From positions 1 to 64,000 of the forward strand of contig JAAYKY010000001.1 in the NCBI GenBank assembly GCA_012522185.1: a stretch of 64,000 nt of DNA, given 5' to 3'. The notes beneath the pieces were generated by a model. That model worked only from the letters and a program-made list of their open reading frames with translations. It was not told the DNA's origin and made no database searches. Positions 17,269 to 26,256 of this stretch are shown here, in pieces. Every line of letters starts with the position of its first letter. Within the stretch, counting starts at the first letter, position 1. A program made the position numbers and the translations under genes. The DNA is from Flavobacteriaceae bacterium. GTDB taxonomy: Bacteria; Bacteroidota; Bacteroidia; Flavobacteriales; Weeksellaceae.

Positions 17269-17309
17269 ATAAAAAAGCCGCTCTGATTAAAATCTGAAGC
17301 GGCTTTTAA
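17269..17309. terminator. Bidirectional terminator between osmC and the Spy-like gene
   Basis: A perfect 10-bp stem pairs AAAAGCCGCT (17273-17282) with AGCGGCTTTT (17298-17307). The A-run upstream lets it serve the convergent minus-strand gene too. Confidence 0.85.
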
Positions 17310-17325
17310 CTACTTAGAGTTCAGT

Positions 17326-17760
17326 TTACTTGGATCTTTTGAAATCCGAACTCTTTTTTCTAAGTTGTTTTTCTGCTTGTCTTTTTTCGCGTTCTGCAAG
17401 AAATTCTTTGTATTGTTCAGCTGTCAAAATTGATTGAATTTTTGCATCTCTTTCTTTAAACTTAGCATCTCTTTTTGCCTTGAATTCCGCTTTTTCAGCT
17501 TCTGAGAATTCTCTTTTTTTACGATCTGTTTTGACCTTTTGTTCTTTGGCAGTAAAGGAAGATTTCTCTCTTTTGTTTTTATATTCTGCTTTTTCTGACT
17601 CAAACAAAGCACGAATTTCGGTTTTTTGTTGTTCGGTCAAATTTAAATTTTCAAAAATCTCCATTCGATCTATCGAAGCATTTTTTCTGTCCATTTTCTT
17701 TTCCTGTGCCGAAACACCTACTACAAGTGCAACTGCACAAATTGTGATGATTTTTTTCAT
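17326..17760 (-). CDS. Spy/CpxP-like periplasmic protein with LTxxQ motifs
   Basis: This 144-residue protein has a signal peptide ending GVSAQ. The mature part is highly charged and helical, rich in Lys, Glu and Arg. Two LTxxQ-type motifs, NLTEQQ (about residue 40) and ILTAEQ (about 112), are the hallmark of the Spy/CpxP superfamily of periplasmic chaperones and stress sensors. The length is normal for the group. The basic C-terminus (KKSSDFKRSK) is unusual. No two-component system is adjacent. Confidence 0.7.
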   Translation of the reverse strand: MKKIITICAVALVVGVSAQEKKMDRKNASIDRMEIFENLNLTEQQKTEIRALFESEKAEYKNKREKSSFTAKEQKVKTDRKKREFSEAEKAEFKAKRDAKFKERDAKIQSILTAEQYKEFLAEREKRQAEKQLRKKSSDFKRSK

Positions 17761-17907
17761 TTCGTTGGTTTTAAATTATTAAACTCTTCTATAAATTCAA
17801 ATTACGTGCCTGAATTTCCCCAAGAAAATTTTTATTAAATAACGGATGGTCTATCCCGATGAATTTGGCTAACTTTATCAATAATTAAAACCAGAAATAC
17901 CAATACA

Positions 17908-18189
17908 ATGACAATCGAACGTATGAACAACGGGCACAAAGGCTTCTTCAGAGCTATGGAAAACGAACTTCAAGCCGGATTGATGACCTATACTTGGGTA
18001 GGAAATGAGAAGTTTATCATTGATCACACCGAGGTAGATCCGGGCTTTAGTGGCCAAGGAGTTGGAAAAAAAATGGTGATGGAAGCTGTGGAATTTGCTC
18101 GAGCCAATAATTTAAAAATCATTCCGCTTTGTCCTTTTGCCAAGTCTGTGTTTGACAAAGAGCAAGCTTTGCACGATGTTTTGGGGTAA
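17908..18189 (+). CDS. Small GNAT-type N-acetyltransferase (COG2388-like)
   Basis: A 93-residue minimal GNAT domain. The acetyl-CoA loop region is FSGQGVGKKMVMEAVEFAR, preceded by the strand HTEVDPGF and followed by LKIIPLCPFAKSVF, which is typical of the short YjdJ/COG2388 group. The substrate is unknown. It is a single-gene unit ending at a strong terminator. Confidence 0.85.
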   Translation: MTIERMNNGHKGFFRAMENELQAGLMTYTWVGNEKFIIDHTEVDPGFSGQGVGKKMVMEAVEFARANNLKIIPLCPFAKSVFDKEQALHDVLG

Positions 18190-18219
18190 TGAATTGAATT
18201 CAATCCAAGGATAAATTAT

Positions 18220-18250
18220 AAAGACGGTGAAGATCAAAACCGTCTTTTGT
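18220..18250 (+). terminator. Terminator after the GNAT gene
   Basis: AAGACGGT (18221-18228) pairs with ACCGTCTT (18239-18246), followed by a T-rich tail. Confidence 0.85.
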
Positions 18251-18280
18251 TTTTTCTGTCGATTCAAATTAGTATTTTTG
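18246..18280 (+). promoter_or_regulatory. Putative promoter for the Plug gene
   Basis: TTTG (18246-18249) and TATTTTTG (18273-18280) are separated by 23 nt, a good Bacteroidota -33/-7 pair. The start codon at 18286 is so close that the message would be nearly leaderless. Confidence 0.4.
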
Positions 18281-18285
18281 AGACT

Positions 18286-19536
18286 ATGAAAAGAGTTTTC
18301 ACAATCATAATCCTATTTTTTTCCTTGGTTTTATCGGCTCAAAAATATGCTGAGGTTTTACCGCCTGAAAACATCAAAACCGTTCAGGTCTTTAACCCAC
18401 AAACCAATGATCAAACCCCGGTAATTCGGTTGAGCGGAGAATATCTTATTTTGTCATTCGATGATTTAAATTCCGGATTTCAGGAATACAATTACAAAAT
18501 TGAGCATTACAATGCCGATTGGACGCCTTCCGGTATTTTCCAATCTGAATTTTTGGACGGCTATAGTTCCGATTATATTCGAGACTATAAAAACTCTTTC
18601 AATACCTATCAGACCTATACGCATTATCGCTTGATGATTCCCAATCAAAATATGCGACTGAAATTACCTGGGAATTATGTGATTAAAGTTTATACTCGTG
18701 ATGAAAACAATCCTGTTTTTACACGTCGTTTTGCGCTTTATGATGAAAGAAAAGTGACTGTCGGTATGCAAACCGAAAGAGGAATTGGTACGGGTGATTT
18801 GAATCAAAGATTAAACGTAGTGGTGAGTAGTTCACAAGTGAATTTGACGGAAACCCCGGACGGTGCAACGCTCTTCATTATGAAGAATGGAAATTGGGAA
18901 GACAATTTAACCATTGAAAAACCTTCGTTTATTCGAAATAGTCAATTGACCTATCGAGACCAAAATTATCTTTTCGAAGGAAACAGTGAATACCTTTGGT
19001 TCGATACGAAAAATATAGACGTTGCGGCGATGAGTACCGAACGGATTTTCCGACAAGATAGTTTGTATCATACAATTTTGCGTCCTGATTTTCAGAAATG
19101 GAATATGAGTTATTTTGATGAGTCGGATGTGAACGGTGCTTTCTATGTTCGAAATGTACAATTGGCAAATCAGAGTTTGTCCAATTCCGAAGCTGATTAT
19201 ACTTGGGTTCATTTTGCTTTGGACGAATTTGACGATGCGGGCGGAACCAAAGAACTCTATGTGGTCGGTGCTTTTAATAATTGGCAATTGACTCCCCAGC
19301 ATCGATTAAGTTTATCTGAACAGAATTATTGGGAAGTGGCAGTTTTGCTAAAACAAGGGTATTATAATTACCAATACGCAGTTTACGACCGAAATACGAA
19401 CACCGTAAGTTATTCAGCTATCAATGGGAGCTTTTGGCAAACGGAAAATATATATCAAGGACTTTTTTATTACCGACCTTGGGGCGTACGCTATGATGTT
19501 TTGATGGGATATGGTGAGGTGAATACAAGGGGTTGA
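18286..19536 (+). CDS. Type IX secretion system Plug protein (DUF5103)
   Basis: This 416-residue protein has a signal peptide (MKRVFTIIILFFSLVLSAQ). The mature part has the DUF5103 pattern: VQVFNPQTNDQTPVIRL at about 35, YNYKIEHYNADW at about 70, and a C-terminal half ending in GLFYYRPWGVRYDVLMGYG. In Flavobacterium johnsoniae this family forms the plug that closes the periplasmic side of the SprA translocon when it is idle. The start is set at the signal peptide. No other T9SS gene is in the window. Confidence 0.85.
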   Translation: MKRVFTIIILFFSLVLSAQKYAEVLPPENIKTVQVFNPQTNDQTPVIRLSGEYLILSFDDLNSGFQEYNYKIEHYNADWTPSGIFQSEFLDGYSSDYIRDYKNSFNTYQTYTHYRLMIPNQNMRLKLPGNYVIKVYTRDENNPVFTRRFALYDERKVTVGMQTERGIGTGDLNQRLNVVVSSSQVNLTETPDGATLFIMKNGNWEDNLTIEKPSFIRNSQLTYRDQNYLFEGNSEYLWFDTKNIDVAAMSTERIFRQDSLYHTILRPDFQKWNMSYFDESDVNGAFYVRNVQLANQSLSNSEADYTWVHFALDEFDDAGGTKELYVVGAFNNWQLTPQHRLSLSEQNYWEVAVLLKQGYYNYQYAVYDRNTNTVSYSAINGSFWQTENIYQGLFYYRPWGVRYDVLMGYGEVNTRG

Positions 19537-19566
19537 TTTTTAGGAAGTTATTAGGTTTATTTCAAT

Positions 19567-19596
19567 AAAAAAGTCCTGAATTTCTTCAGGACTTTT

Positions 19597-19597
<1 letters not shown>
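19567..19597. terminator. Bidirectional terminator for Plug (+) and tRNA-His (-)
   Basis: A perfect 10-bp stem pairs AAGTCCTGAA (19571-19580) with TTCAGGACTT (19585-19594). It has a TTTT tail on one side and an A-run on the other. Confidence 0.85.
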
Positions 19598-19672
<75 letters not shown>

Positions 19673-19738
19673 ATTTTTCAATTGGATTGCAAATATATAA
19701 ATTATTTCATTTATACGCTTGAAATTTCAAATATAATT

Positions 19739-20440
19739 TCAGCAAAGACTTTCAAAATCCTTTAATCCCAAATAGCCTTTTAGCATAAAGCCTTCTCCGG
19801 CTTCTGCCCCGATTAGCATTCCCAAATCCCGAGCTCGGTTTTCGATGCTATCTTTGAACTGTATAGATGAAATAGGCGTGTTGGGTTCTTGATTGTTTGG
19901 GTCGTGAAACTGCGTTTTGTAAGCAAAGCAGGCCGCTTTTTTCTTTTCTATAAATCCTGATACATCCAAAACGAAATCTGGTTTGAGCGGATACCATTGA
20001 ATGAAATGAAAAATATGTTTCGGACGCCAAGCAGGGAATTCGGTTTCAATTCGTTTCAAACCAGAAAGAAAACAAGAAGTTTCAACCAATTCAGCTCCTT
20101 TGGGATGATCGATGTGCCGATCTTCCACTGCATTGCATATAACGATTTCCGGTTGGTATTTCCGGATGACTTCAATGAGTTTCATCTGATGTTCTTCATC
20201 GTTTACAAAAAATCCATCCCGAAATTTCATGTTTTCCCGGACTTCAACACCGAGTATTTTGGCTGCTTCCGTCGCCTCTTGCTTTCGGGTTTCCGCTGTA
20301 CCTCGAGTTCCCAATTCACCTTGAGTCAAATCAACAATACCTACTTTTTTGCCGGATGCAACCATTTTGGCAAGGGTTGCTCCAGCACCCAATTCCACAT
20401 CATCAGGATGTGCGCCTATGGCAAGAATGTCTAATTTCAT
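19739..20440 (-). CDS. bshB1: Bacillithiol biosynthesis deacetylase BshB1
   Basis: This 233-residue LmbE-like zinc hydrolase removes the acetyl group from GlcNAc-malate in bacillithiol synthesis. The zinc motif AHPDD (GAHPDDVELGAG) is at residues 9-13, and the third ligand lies in DRHIDHPKG (about 113). The DLTQGELGTRGT segment is typical of BshB1. bshA and bshC are not in the window. Bacillithiol is the main low-molecular-weight thiol of many Bacteroidota, which fits the adjacent peroxidase gene. Confidence 0.93.
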   Translation of the reverse strand: MKLDILAIGAHPDDVELGAGATLAKMVASGKKVGIVDLTQGELGTRGTAETRKQEATEAAKILGVEVRENMKFRDGFFVNDEEHQMKLIEVIRKYQPEIVICNAVEDRHIDHPKGAELVETSCFLSGLKRIETEFPAWRPKHIFHFIQWYPLKPDFVLDVSGFIEKKKAACFAYKTQFHDPNNQEPNTPISSIQFKDSIENRARDLGMLIGAEAGEGFMLKGYLGLKDFESLC

Positions 20441-20504
20441 AATTCTTCAGTGATGCGTGAATAGTATTAGTAATTAGCTGAAACTATTTACTAACGACTT
20501 ATAA

Positions 20505-21059
20505 TTATTTATTATTTTCTATCCATTTCGTAATCTTCTTACTGTCAGGCTTGGTAATCGAATAGAAATAATCGTGGAAAGTGCCGTCTTCGTTGATTAG
20601 ATATTTCTGAAAATTCCATTTGACCGATGAGTTTTTCTTTCCGTTTAATTCTTTCTGAGTTAAAAACTCATAAATCGGTGCAATGCTGTCGCCTTTCACC
20701 GAAATTTTACTCATCATCGGAAAACTTACGCCGTAATTAATTTTACAGAACTCGGCGATTTCTTCATTGGATCCCGGATCTTGTTGTCCAAAATCATTGG
20801 ATGGAAATCCCACAATGACGAAATTCTGGTCTTTGTATTTTTGATATATTTCTTCCAAACCTTCAAATTGTGGCGTAAATCCACATTTGGAAGCGGTATT
20901 GACAATCAGTATTTTCTTTCCTTTCAAATCAGCAAAGTCAAATTCATCGCCACTGATATCTTCTACTTTATAATCATATATAGTATTCATTTTTGTTTGG
21001 TTTTGAGCATTGCAACTTATCAAAAAGCTGAACAATGCGATTAAACTAAGAGGTTTCAT
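20505..21059 (-). CDS. Glutathione-peroxidase-family thiol peroxidase, lipoprotein form
   Basis: This 184-residue GPx-fold protein has peroxidatic Cys59 (NTASKCGFT) and the catalytic WNFQKYL motif. The FPSNDFGQQDPG segment is conserved. The N-terminus MKPLSLIALFSFLISC is a lipoprotein signal with Cys16, so the enzyme should act in the periplasm. The reductant in bacteria with this family is usually thioredoxin rather than glutathione. Its start lies 14 nt inside the end of the ResB-CcsA gene. Confidence 0.93.
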   Translation of the reverse strand: MKPLSLIALFSFLISCNAQNQTKMNTIYDYKVEDISGDEFDFADLKGKKILIVNTASKCGFTPQFEGLEEIYQKYKDQNFVIVGFPSNDFGQQDPGSNEEIAEFCKINYGVSFPMMSKISVKGDSIAPIYEFLTQKELNGKKNSSVKWNFQKYLINEDGTFHDYFYSITKPDSKKITKWIENNK

Positions 21060-24000
21060 CTTTTTTGATTTTTTTCTTTTTCTTCTGATTAAATTTCTTG
21101 TCTCTAAAATAAGAAATCAAACTCAAAATAAGCATAAATGCAGCTGTATAATAAATCCAAGCAGGAATTGGAATCGGGTCACCGGCAGCGTAGGAGTGAA
21201 GTCCTGACAGATAATAGTTCACCCCGAAATAGGTCATAATGATCGACCAAATCGCCCACATACTCGCCATATTGAACGCCCATTTTCCACGTAATCCAGG
21301 AACCAATCTTAAGTGCAAAACAATCGCATAAACAATCACAGAAATAAACGCCCAGGTTTCTTTTGGATCCCAGCTCCAATAACGTCCCCAACTTTCGTTG
21401 GCCCACATCCCACCGAGGAAAGTTCCTACAGTTAGTGCAAATAATCCGATGGTGGATGCCATCTCGCTAACGATGGTGATTTCCTGAATGGATTTTTTGA
21501 TTTTAGGAGTCGGTTTGAAACACAAGAGAATTAAAGAAATAATTCCGATAACTGCTGATAGGCCGAAGAACCCATAACTTGAAGTGATGATTCCTACGTG
21601 AACCATCAACCAATAGGATTTTAGTACCGGAACCAAAGGTGTGATTTGTGGGTCAAGCAAACCTCCGCCGTGCGCAAATCCCATCATGATCATAGCTACA
21701 ATTGCTCCAGCTGCTGGAATGAATGCATTTCGGTTTCGGTAAAGAATCAAACCCGATAAAACCCCTATGGAGGAAATAAATACAATGGCTTCGTAACCAT
21801 TGCTCCAAGGAGCATGACCGGATAAATACCAGCGAGCCGCAAGTCCGAGCAAATGAACCAAAAAAGCAAGTCCGAGTAATCCTAAAAAGAATAAAGTAGC
21901 CTTGTGGATGATTTTTCCTAATCGATTTTCTGTGGAGAAAACCTCAATAAATGCAAGGAAAATCAAAACGCCACCCAGCATACTGTAAACAATCATCAAC
22001 CAAAAGAAAATATTGACTTTGTTGTACATTACTTCCAGATTGACTTTGGCATCGGAGGGAATGACGTTTTTCCCCCATTCGTGCTGATAATCCACCATAG
22101 CCTGAAGGGATTTGTCTGCACCCGTCCAGTCACCCGTTGCAAATCCCGATTTCAGATTATTGTAATATTGGGTAATAAAATCATAGGCGACTTTGTTGAT
22201 TTCAACCGGACTATCTTCGGTGCTGTAAATCCATGAAGTCCATGATTCTCCTGGGTCGTTTTGAATCGGAATTACTTTGGTATAATATCCATAAACGATA
22301 TTGCTGAAAACATTAAAACGTTCGGTTATATTGATGACTTCTTTGTCATAATTGGATTGATCGGCAGCGCGTTTACTAAAAGCTGCGTTGTATTGGCTCT
22401 CAAGCTTATATTGGCCTGTATGTGGATCCACCAGCTTCATGTAGGAAGTGTATCCTTCGGCATTTGCCTGCGTTTCGGCCAATAATTCTTCACCACCTTT
22501 CGCGGCTACTTTTATGATATCTGCGTCTGCCCAAGAAGTCGGGTCGATTTGCATTGCTAGAAACCATTGGTCTGAGCTTACAGATTTGTCCTTACTGATT
22601 CGGTACCGGTCTTTTTTATAAATTTTTCTAAGCAATTCCAGCGTATGCGTATTCATGGGTTTGATCCGACCTTCGAAATCCTGAACCAAAAGGCGCCCGA
22701 ATTTTTCAGAATGGATCGGATCCACTTCGAACTGAGTCCCCGAATTTGGGGTCATAAATTGAACCGAAGCTTGAACCTCCTTGTGTGCGGTAGGTAAAGA
22801 ATCAGTTGAAATCGAATCCTGTGAAATTCCCGTTCCGAATAAAAACAAGAACGGAAGAAGTACCAATGTCTTTTTATGTAAATCAGTCAGTTGTTTATTG
22901 AGTTTCCAAAAATGAGTTCCTTTCCAGAATAAGGTAGCGAAAAGGCCAAAGAACAATAAGAAATATCCAACATAGGTAATATTAGTTCCCCACCAATCCG
23001 CATTTACAGAAAGGATAGTCCCGCCTTCGTCAGGAAAATAACTGGACTGGAAAAATCGATAGCCTCTGTAATCCATTACATTGTTCATGTAAATATGATG
23101 CGGGGTTTCCTGCCCACGGTCGATGACGGTAATTTCACTTTCGTAAGAGGAGGGATTCATAGAACCGGGATAGCGGTCGAGTATAAAATCATCGCAACGG
23201 ATTGAGAAGGGTGTGTGAATGATTTTCGAACCAAAACCAACCGAAACGCCCAATCCATTGATGGTAGTGTTTTTGCTGAAGGAAGTCAAACCGCGTCCTC
23301 CAATGATGGTCAGCGTGTCTTTTTCATTTCCTGAGCTTAATTCCACAATAATTGCTCCTGGCAAATCTTTCTCTGACTGATTGGTTTTATCACCTTTGTA
23401 ATAAACAACTCTTCCCTGAAATGCAGGTGTAGGAATGATGAAATTGGTGTTGTTAATGGTGTAAAGCGTTCGGTAATTCAACATTTTAGGTTCATTGATA
23501 CCAATGCTTCCTGATTGTTCGGCAAGTAGAGCCGAATCCGTAACGACTCCGACTTCTTGTCCGGTCATGGTCATATACTGTCCCTCAAATGGGGAGTTTA
23601 TCATTAACTTTCCGTCTTCATCGATGAGTTGAACCGAACCTTCAATCGGATTATTATAACTGATCATGGTGCCACCAATGTTTCGGATTTCACCTTCGCC
23701 GATGTAGTCCGTTTCACGACCGCCTTCGCCCATCGTCACGATTTCCAACATTTTTTTGCCGGAATTAGTTCTTTCAATGGAATCTTTGGCCAATGGGATG
23801 TAATCCAAAGTCTTTAAAGTCACAACTTTGTCTCCAAAAGGATAATCTTCTTTGTAGGTTCTTTTAAACGGCCATGGCGTGTCTTTCGCATTGAAATGCG
23901 ATAGCATATAAGTGTTTTTATCGTAGCGTAAAGCCCTTTCCTTATCGTTGATTTCAAGTTTGAAATAAGTTCTGTCAGAAATGATTTCATTGGTAGTTTC

Positions 24001-24327
24001 ACCTTCTCTGATGGGCATTTGCCCTTCGAAACTGATATAACGCGTAATGGCGCCACCGAGGAAAATAAAAACAAATGACAAATGAAATATCAAAACTGGC
24101 CATTTTTCGCGTCTCAACAAACGGTAACGTTTGATATTTCCGATGAATAAAATAATCAACCAAAGCATCAATACCTCAAACCATTTGGCTTCGTAAATCA
24201 AAGCTTTAGCAGTAGGAGTATCATAATCATTCTCTATAAACGTTGCCACCGCCATTGAGATGGCATAAATGAACAACAAAACCGTCATTGTTCGAGTAGA
24301 GAAAAAGAATTTTTCAAATTTCGTCAT
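21046..24327 (-). CDS. Cytochrome c biogenesis protein, ResB-CcsA fusion
   Basis: This 1093-residue system II haem-lyase fuses both subunits. The N-terminal ResB/Ccs1 part has membrane helices near residues 13-30, 48-65 and 75-95 and a large periplasmic domain (about 100-440). The C-terminal CcsA part (about 790-1080) has many helices and the tryptophan-rich haem-handling motif WGRYWSWDPKETWAF. The fusion is the usual arrangement in Bacteroidota. It serves cytochromes c, such as the one in the nir cluster here. It overlaps the peroxidase gene. Confidence 0.93.
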   Translation of the reverse strand: MTKFEKFFFSTRTMTVLLFIYAISMAVATFIENDYDTPTAKALIYEAKWFEVLMLWLIILFIGNIKRYRLLRREKWPVLIFHLSFVFIFLGGAITRYISFEGQMPIREGETTNEIISDRTYFKLEINDKERALRYDKNTYMLSHFNAKDTPWPFKRTYKEDYPFGDKVVTLKTLDYIPLAKDSIERTNSGKKMLEIVTMGEGGRETDYIGEGEIRNIGGTMISYNNPIEGSVQLIDEDGKLMINSPFEGQYMTMTGQEVGVVTDSALLAEQSGSIGINEPKMLNYRTLYTINNTNFIIPTPAFQGRVVYYKGDKTNQSEKDLPGAIIVELSSGNEKDTLTIIGGRGLTSFSKNTTINGLGVSVGFGSKIIHTPFSIRCDDFILDRYPGSMNPSSYESEITVIDRGQETPHHIYMNNVMDYRGYRFFQSSYFPDEGGTILSVNADWWGTNITYVGYFLLFFGLFATLFWKGTHFWKLNKQLTDLHKKTLVLLPFLFLFGTGISQDSISTDSLPTAHKEVQASVQFMTPNSGTQFEVDPIHSEKFGRLLVQDFEGRIKPMNTHTLELLRKIYKKDRYRISKDKSVSSDQWFLAMQIDPTSWADADIIKVAAKGGEELLAETQANAEGYTSYMKLVDPHTGQYKLESQYNAAFSKRAADQSNYDKEVINITERFNVFSNIVYGYYTKVIPIQNDPGESWTSWIYSTEDSPVEINKVAYDFITQYYNNLKSGFATGDWTGADKSLQAMVDYQHEWGKNVIPSDAKVNLEVMYNKVNIFFWLMIVYSMLGGVLIFLAFIEVFSTENRLGKIIHKATLFFLGLLGLAFLVHLLGLAARWYLSGHAPWSNGYEAIVFISSIGVLSGLILYRNRNAFIPAAGAIVAMIMMGFAHGGGLLDPQITPLVPVLKSYWLMVHVGIITSSYGFFGLSAVIGIISLILLCFKPTPKIKKSIQEITIVSEMASTIGLFALTVGTFLGGMWANESWGRYWSWDPKETWAFISVIVYAIVLHLRLVPGLRGKWAFNMASMWAIWSIIMTYFGVNYYLSGLHSYAAGDPIPIPAWIYYTAAFMLILSLISYFRDKKFNQKKKKKIKKDETS

Positions 24328-24350
24328 TTCTTCATTTCCTGTTTGAGCTA

Positions 24351-24358
24351 CAAAAATA
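24351..24358 (-). promoter_or_regulatory. Putative -7 element (TATTTTTG) for ResB-CcsA
   Basis: On the minus strand TATTTTTG matches TAnnTTTG, 23 nt before the start codon. A TTG at 24382-24384 (minus strand) lies 23 nt upstream as a -33 candidate. Confidence 0.4.
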
Positions 24359-24526
24359 AGTTATGCTCAACGATTTAAGATCAATTCACAAGTGATTTTT
24401 GTTATGATGAATTATATTATTCTAATTTAAACTAATTCTAATTAAACTAAATCCATTCATTTTCTTTCATTGAAATTATTTACCTTTTGGGCGTTTTTAA
24501 AAAACCTTGAGTAAACACATCTTTTT

Positions 24527-26185
24527 ATGGAATCAAATCAAATCAAAACTAACTATCCTGCGCTTTATACACTCATTGTAGTGTTTTTCTTTTGGGGATT
24601 TATTGCAGCTGGAAACAGTATTTTCATTCCTTTTTGTAAACATTACTTCCAACTCGATCAATTCCAGTCGCAATTAGTGGATTTTGCTTTCTATACGGCC
24701 TACTATGTTGGCGCATTGCTTTTGTTTATCTTCAGTTCCGTTTCCGGTAAAGATTTGGTGGGCAAATGGGGCTATAAAAAGAGTATTGTTTACGGTTTAT
24801 TGTTCTCGGCTTTGGGAGCTGCAGCGATGATTGTCGCTGTAGAGGTAAATACATATGCGGGAATGTTGATTGGATTATTTATTGTCGCTTTGGGGTTTTC
24901 ACTTCAGCAAACGGCAGCCAATCCATTTGCAATTTTGTTGGGAGATCCCAAAACAGGAGCGAGTCGAGTGAATTTAGGTGGCGGGATTAATTCCTTTGGA
25001 ACGACAATTGGCCCGTTGATTTTGGCTTTTGCACTATTTGGGACGACGGCTTCCGTTTCGGATGAAGACATCGCCAATCTACCGCTCAACAAAGTTGTTT
25101 ATCTGTATGCCGGGGTCGGATTATTGTTTATAGCAGCGGCCGCTTTGTTTTATTTTTCTAAAAAAGTACCTGCCGGAATTTCAAACGAGCCGATCGAAAA
25201 AGCCAATAAAGCCATCACTACTTTGGTAATCATCACGATTTTATTGGCGGTATGCTTCATTCCGGTTTTCAGAACTTACCAATTGGATTTATCTACCTAT
25301 ACGGCTTCGGAAATGTCGGTCTTGGAGCAATTTCGGATGTATTGGCTTTTGGGAGCTTTTCTCGCAGTTGTAGGCGGATTAATGCTTTCCTATTTTTTAG
25401 CAAGAAAAAAGCCAGTAGGCTGGGGGGCAATGCGTTATCCTCAGTTGGTCTTGGGGATGATTGCGATTTTTGTTTATGTAGGCGTAGAGGTAGCTATCGG
25501 AAGTAATCTGGGCGATCTTTTGCAACAACCGGAATTCGGAGGGCATCTTTCTTCAGAAATCGCACCTTATATTTCCATGTATTGGGGAAGTTTAATGATT
25601 GGCCGCTGGGCGGGTGCTATTTCAGCATTTAACCTGATGGGAATGAAGAAGAATATGTTGTTGATCATTATGCCATTGCTTGCTTTTACCGTGATTATCA
25701 TCGTAAATATACTGGCCGGAAAAGACATGACACCACTTTATTACTATGTTTTCTGTGTATTTATTCAAATCATTATGTTCTTCATTAGCAAAGACCGTCC
25801 TGCGATCACTTTGATGATTTTCGGGATTTTTGGGGTTGCCGCTATGATTGTTGGACTGATGACCGATGGAACGACTGCGATTTATGCCTTTTTGGCTGGC
25901 GGTCTTGCGTGTAGCATCATGTGGCCTTCCATTTTTGCACTTTCACTGATGGGACTTGGAAAATACACGGCGCAAGGTTCAGCATTTTTGGTAATGATGA
26001 TTTTGGGTGGTGGAATTATTCCACCGATTCAAGGGAAACTGGCCGATATCATCGGGATCCATCAGTCGTATATCATTCCGGTTTTATGTTTTGTTTACCT
26101 AACCATTTTTGCGATTTTGGTAAAATCGTTCCTGAAAAAACAAGGAATTGATGTGGACAAAGTGGAAACTTCAAACGCGCATTGA
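24527..26185 (+). CDS. Sugar MFS transporter (FucP/NagP-like)
   Basis: A 552-residue integral membrane protein with at least 12 hydrophobic helices. The N-terminus ([19 protein letters not shown]) and the [19 protein letters not shown] segment are characteristic of the fucose/glucose/N-acetylglucosamine proton symporter branch. It is longer than FucP (about 440). The extra length lies around residues 260-350, where additional hydrophobic stretches occur. The substrate is unassigned. It lies 71 nt upstream of a TonB receptor gene, so the two may form an uptake route. Confidence 0.85.
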   Translation: MESNQIKTNYPALYTLIVVFFFWGFIAAGNSIFIPFCKHYFQLDQFQSQLVDFAFYTAYYVGALLLFIFSSVSGKDLVGKWGYKKSIVYGLLFSALGAAAMIVAVEVNTYAGMLIGLFIVALGFSLQQTAANPFAILLGDPKTGASRVNLGGGINSFGTTIGPLILAFALFGTTASVSDEDIANLPLNKVVYLYAGVGLLFIAAAALFYFSKKVPAGISNEPIEKANKAITTLVIITILLAVCFIPVFRTYQLDLSTYTASEMSVLEQFRMYWLLGAFLAVVGGLMLSYFLARKKPVGWGAMRYPQLVLGMIAIFVYVGVEVAIGSNLGDLLQQPEFGGHLSSEIAPYISMYWGSLMIGRWAGAISAFNLMGMKKNMLLIIMPLLAFTVIIIVNILAGKDMTPLYYYVFCVFIQIIMFFISKDRPAITLMIFGIFGVAAMIVGLMTDGTTAIYAFLAGGLACSIMWPSIFALSLMGLGKYTAQGSAFLVMMILGGGIIPPIQGKLADIIGIHQSYIIPVLCFVYLTIFAILVKSFLKKQGIDVDKVETSNAH

Positions 26186-26232
26186 TTTATTTGAATCCGA
26201 ATTATTTCGGCAAATAATTTGATGGAGAAGCG

Positions 26233-26240
26233 TAGTTTTG
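26233..26240 (+). promoter_or_regulatory. Putative -7 element (TAGTTTTG)
   Basis: TAGTTTTG matches TAnnTTTG, 16 nt before the TonB receptor gene. It suggests that gene has its own promoter. Confidence 0.4.
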
Positions 26241-26256
26241 TTGAAATTACGTAAAT

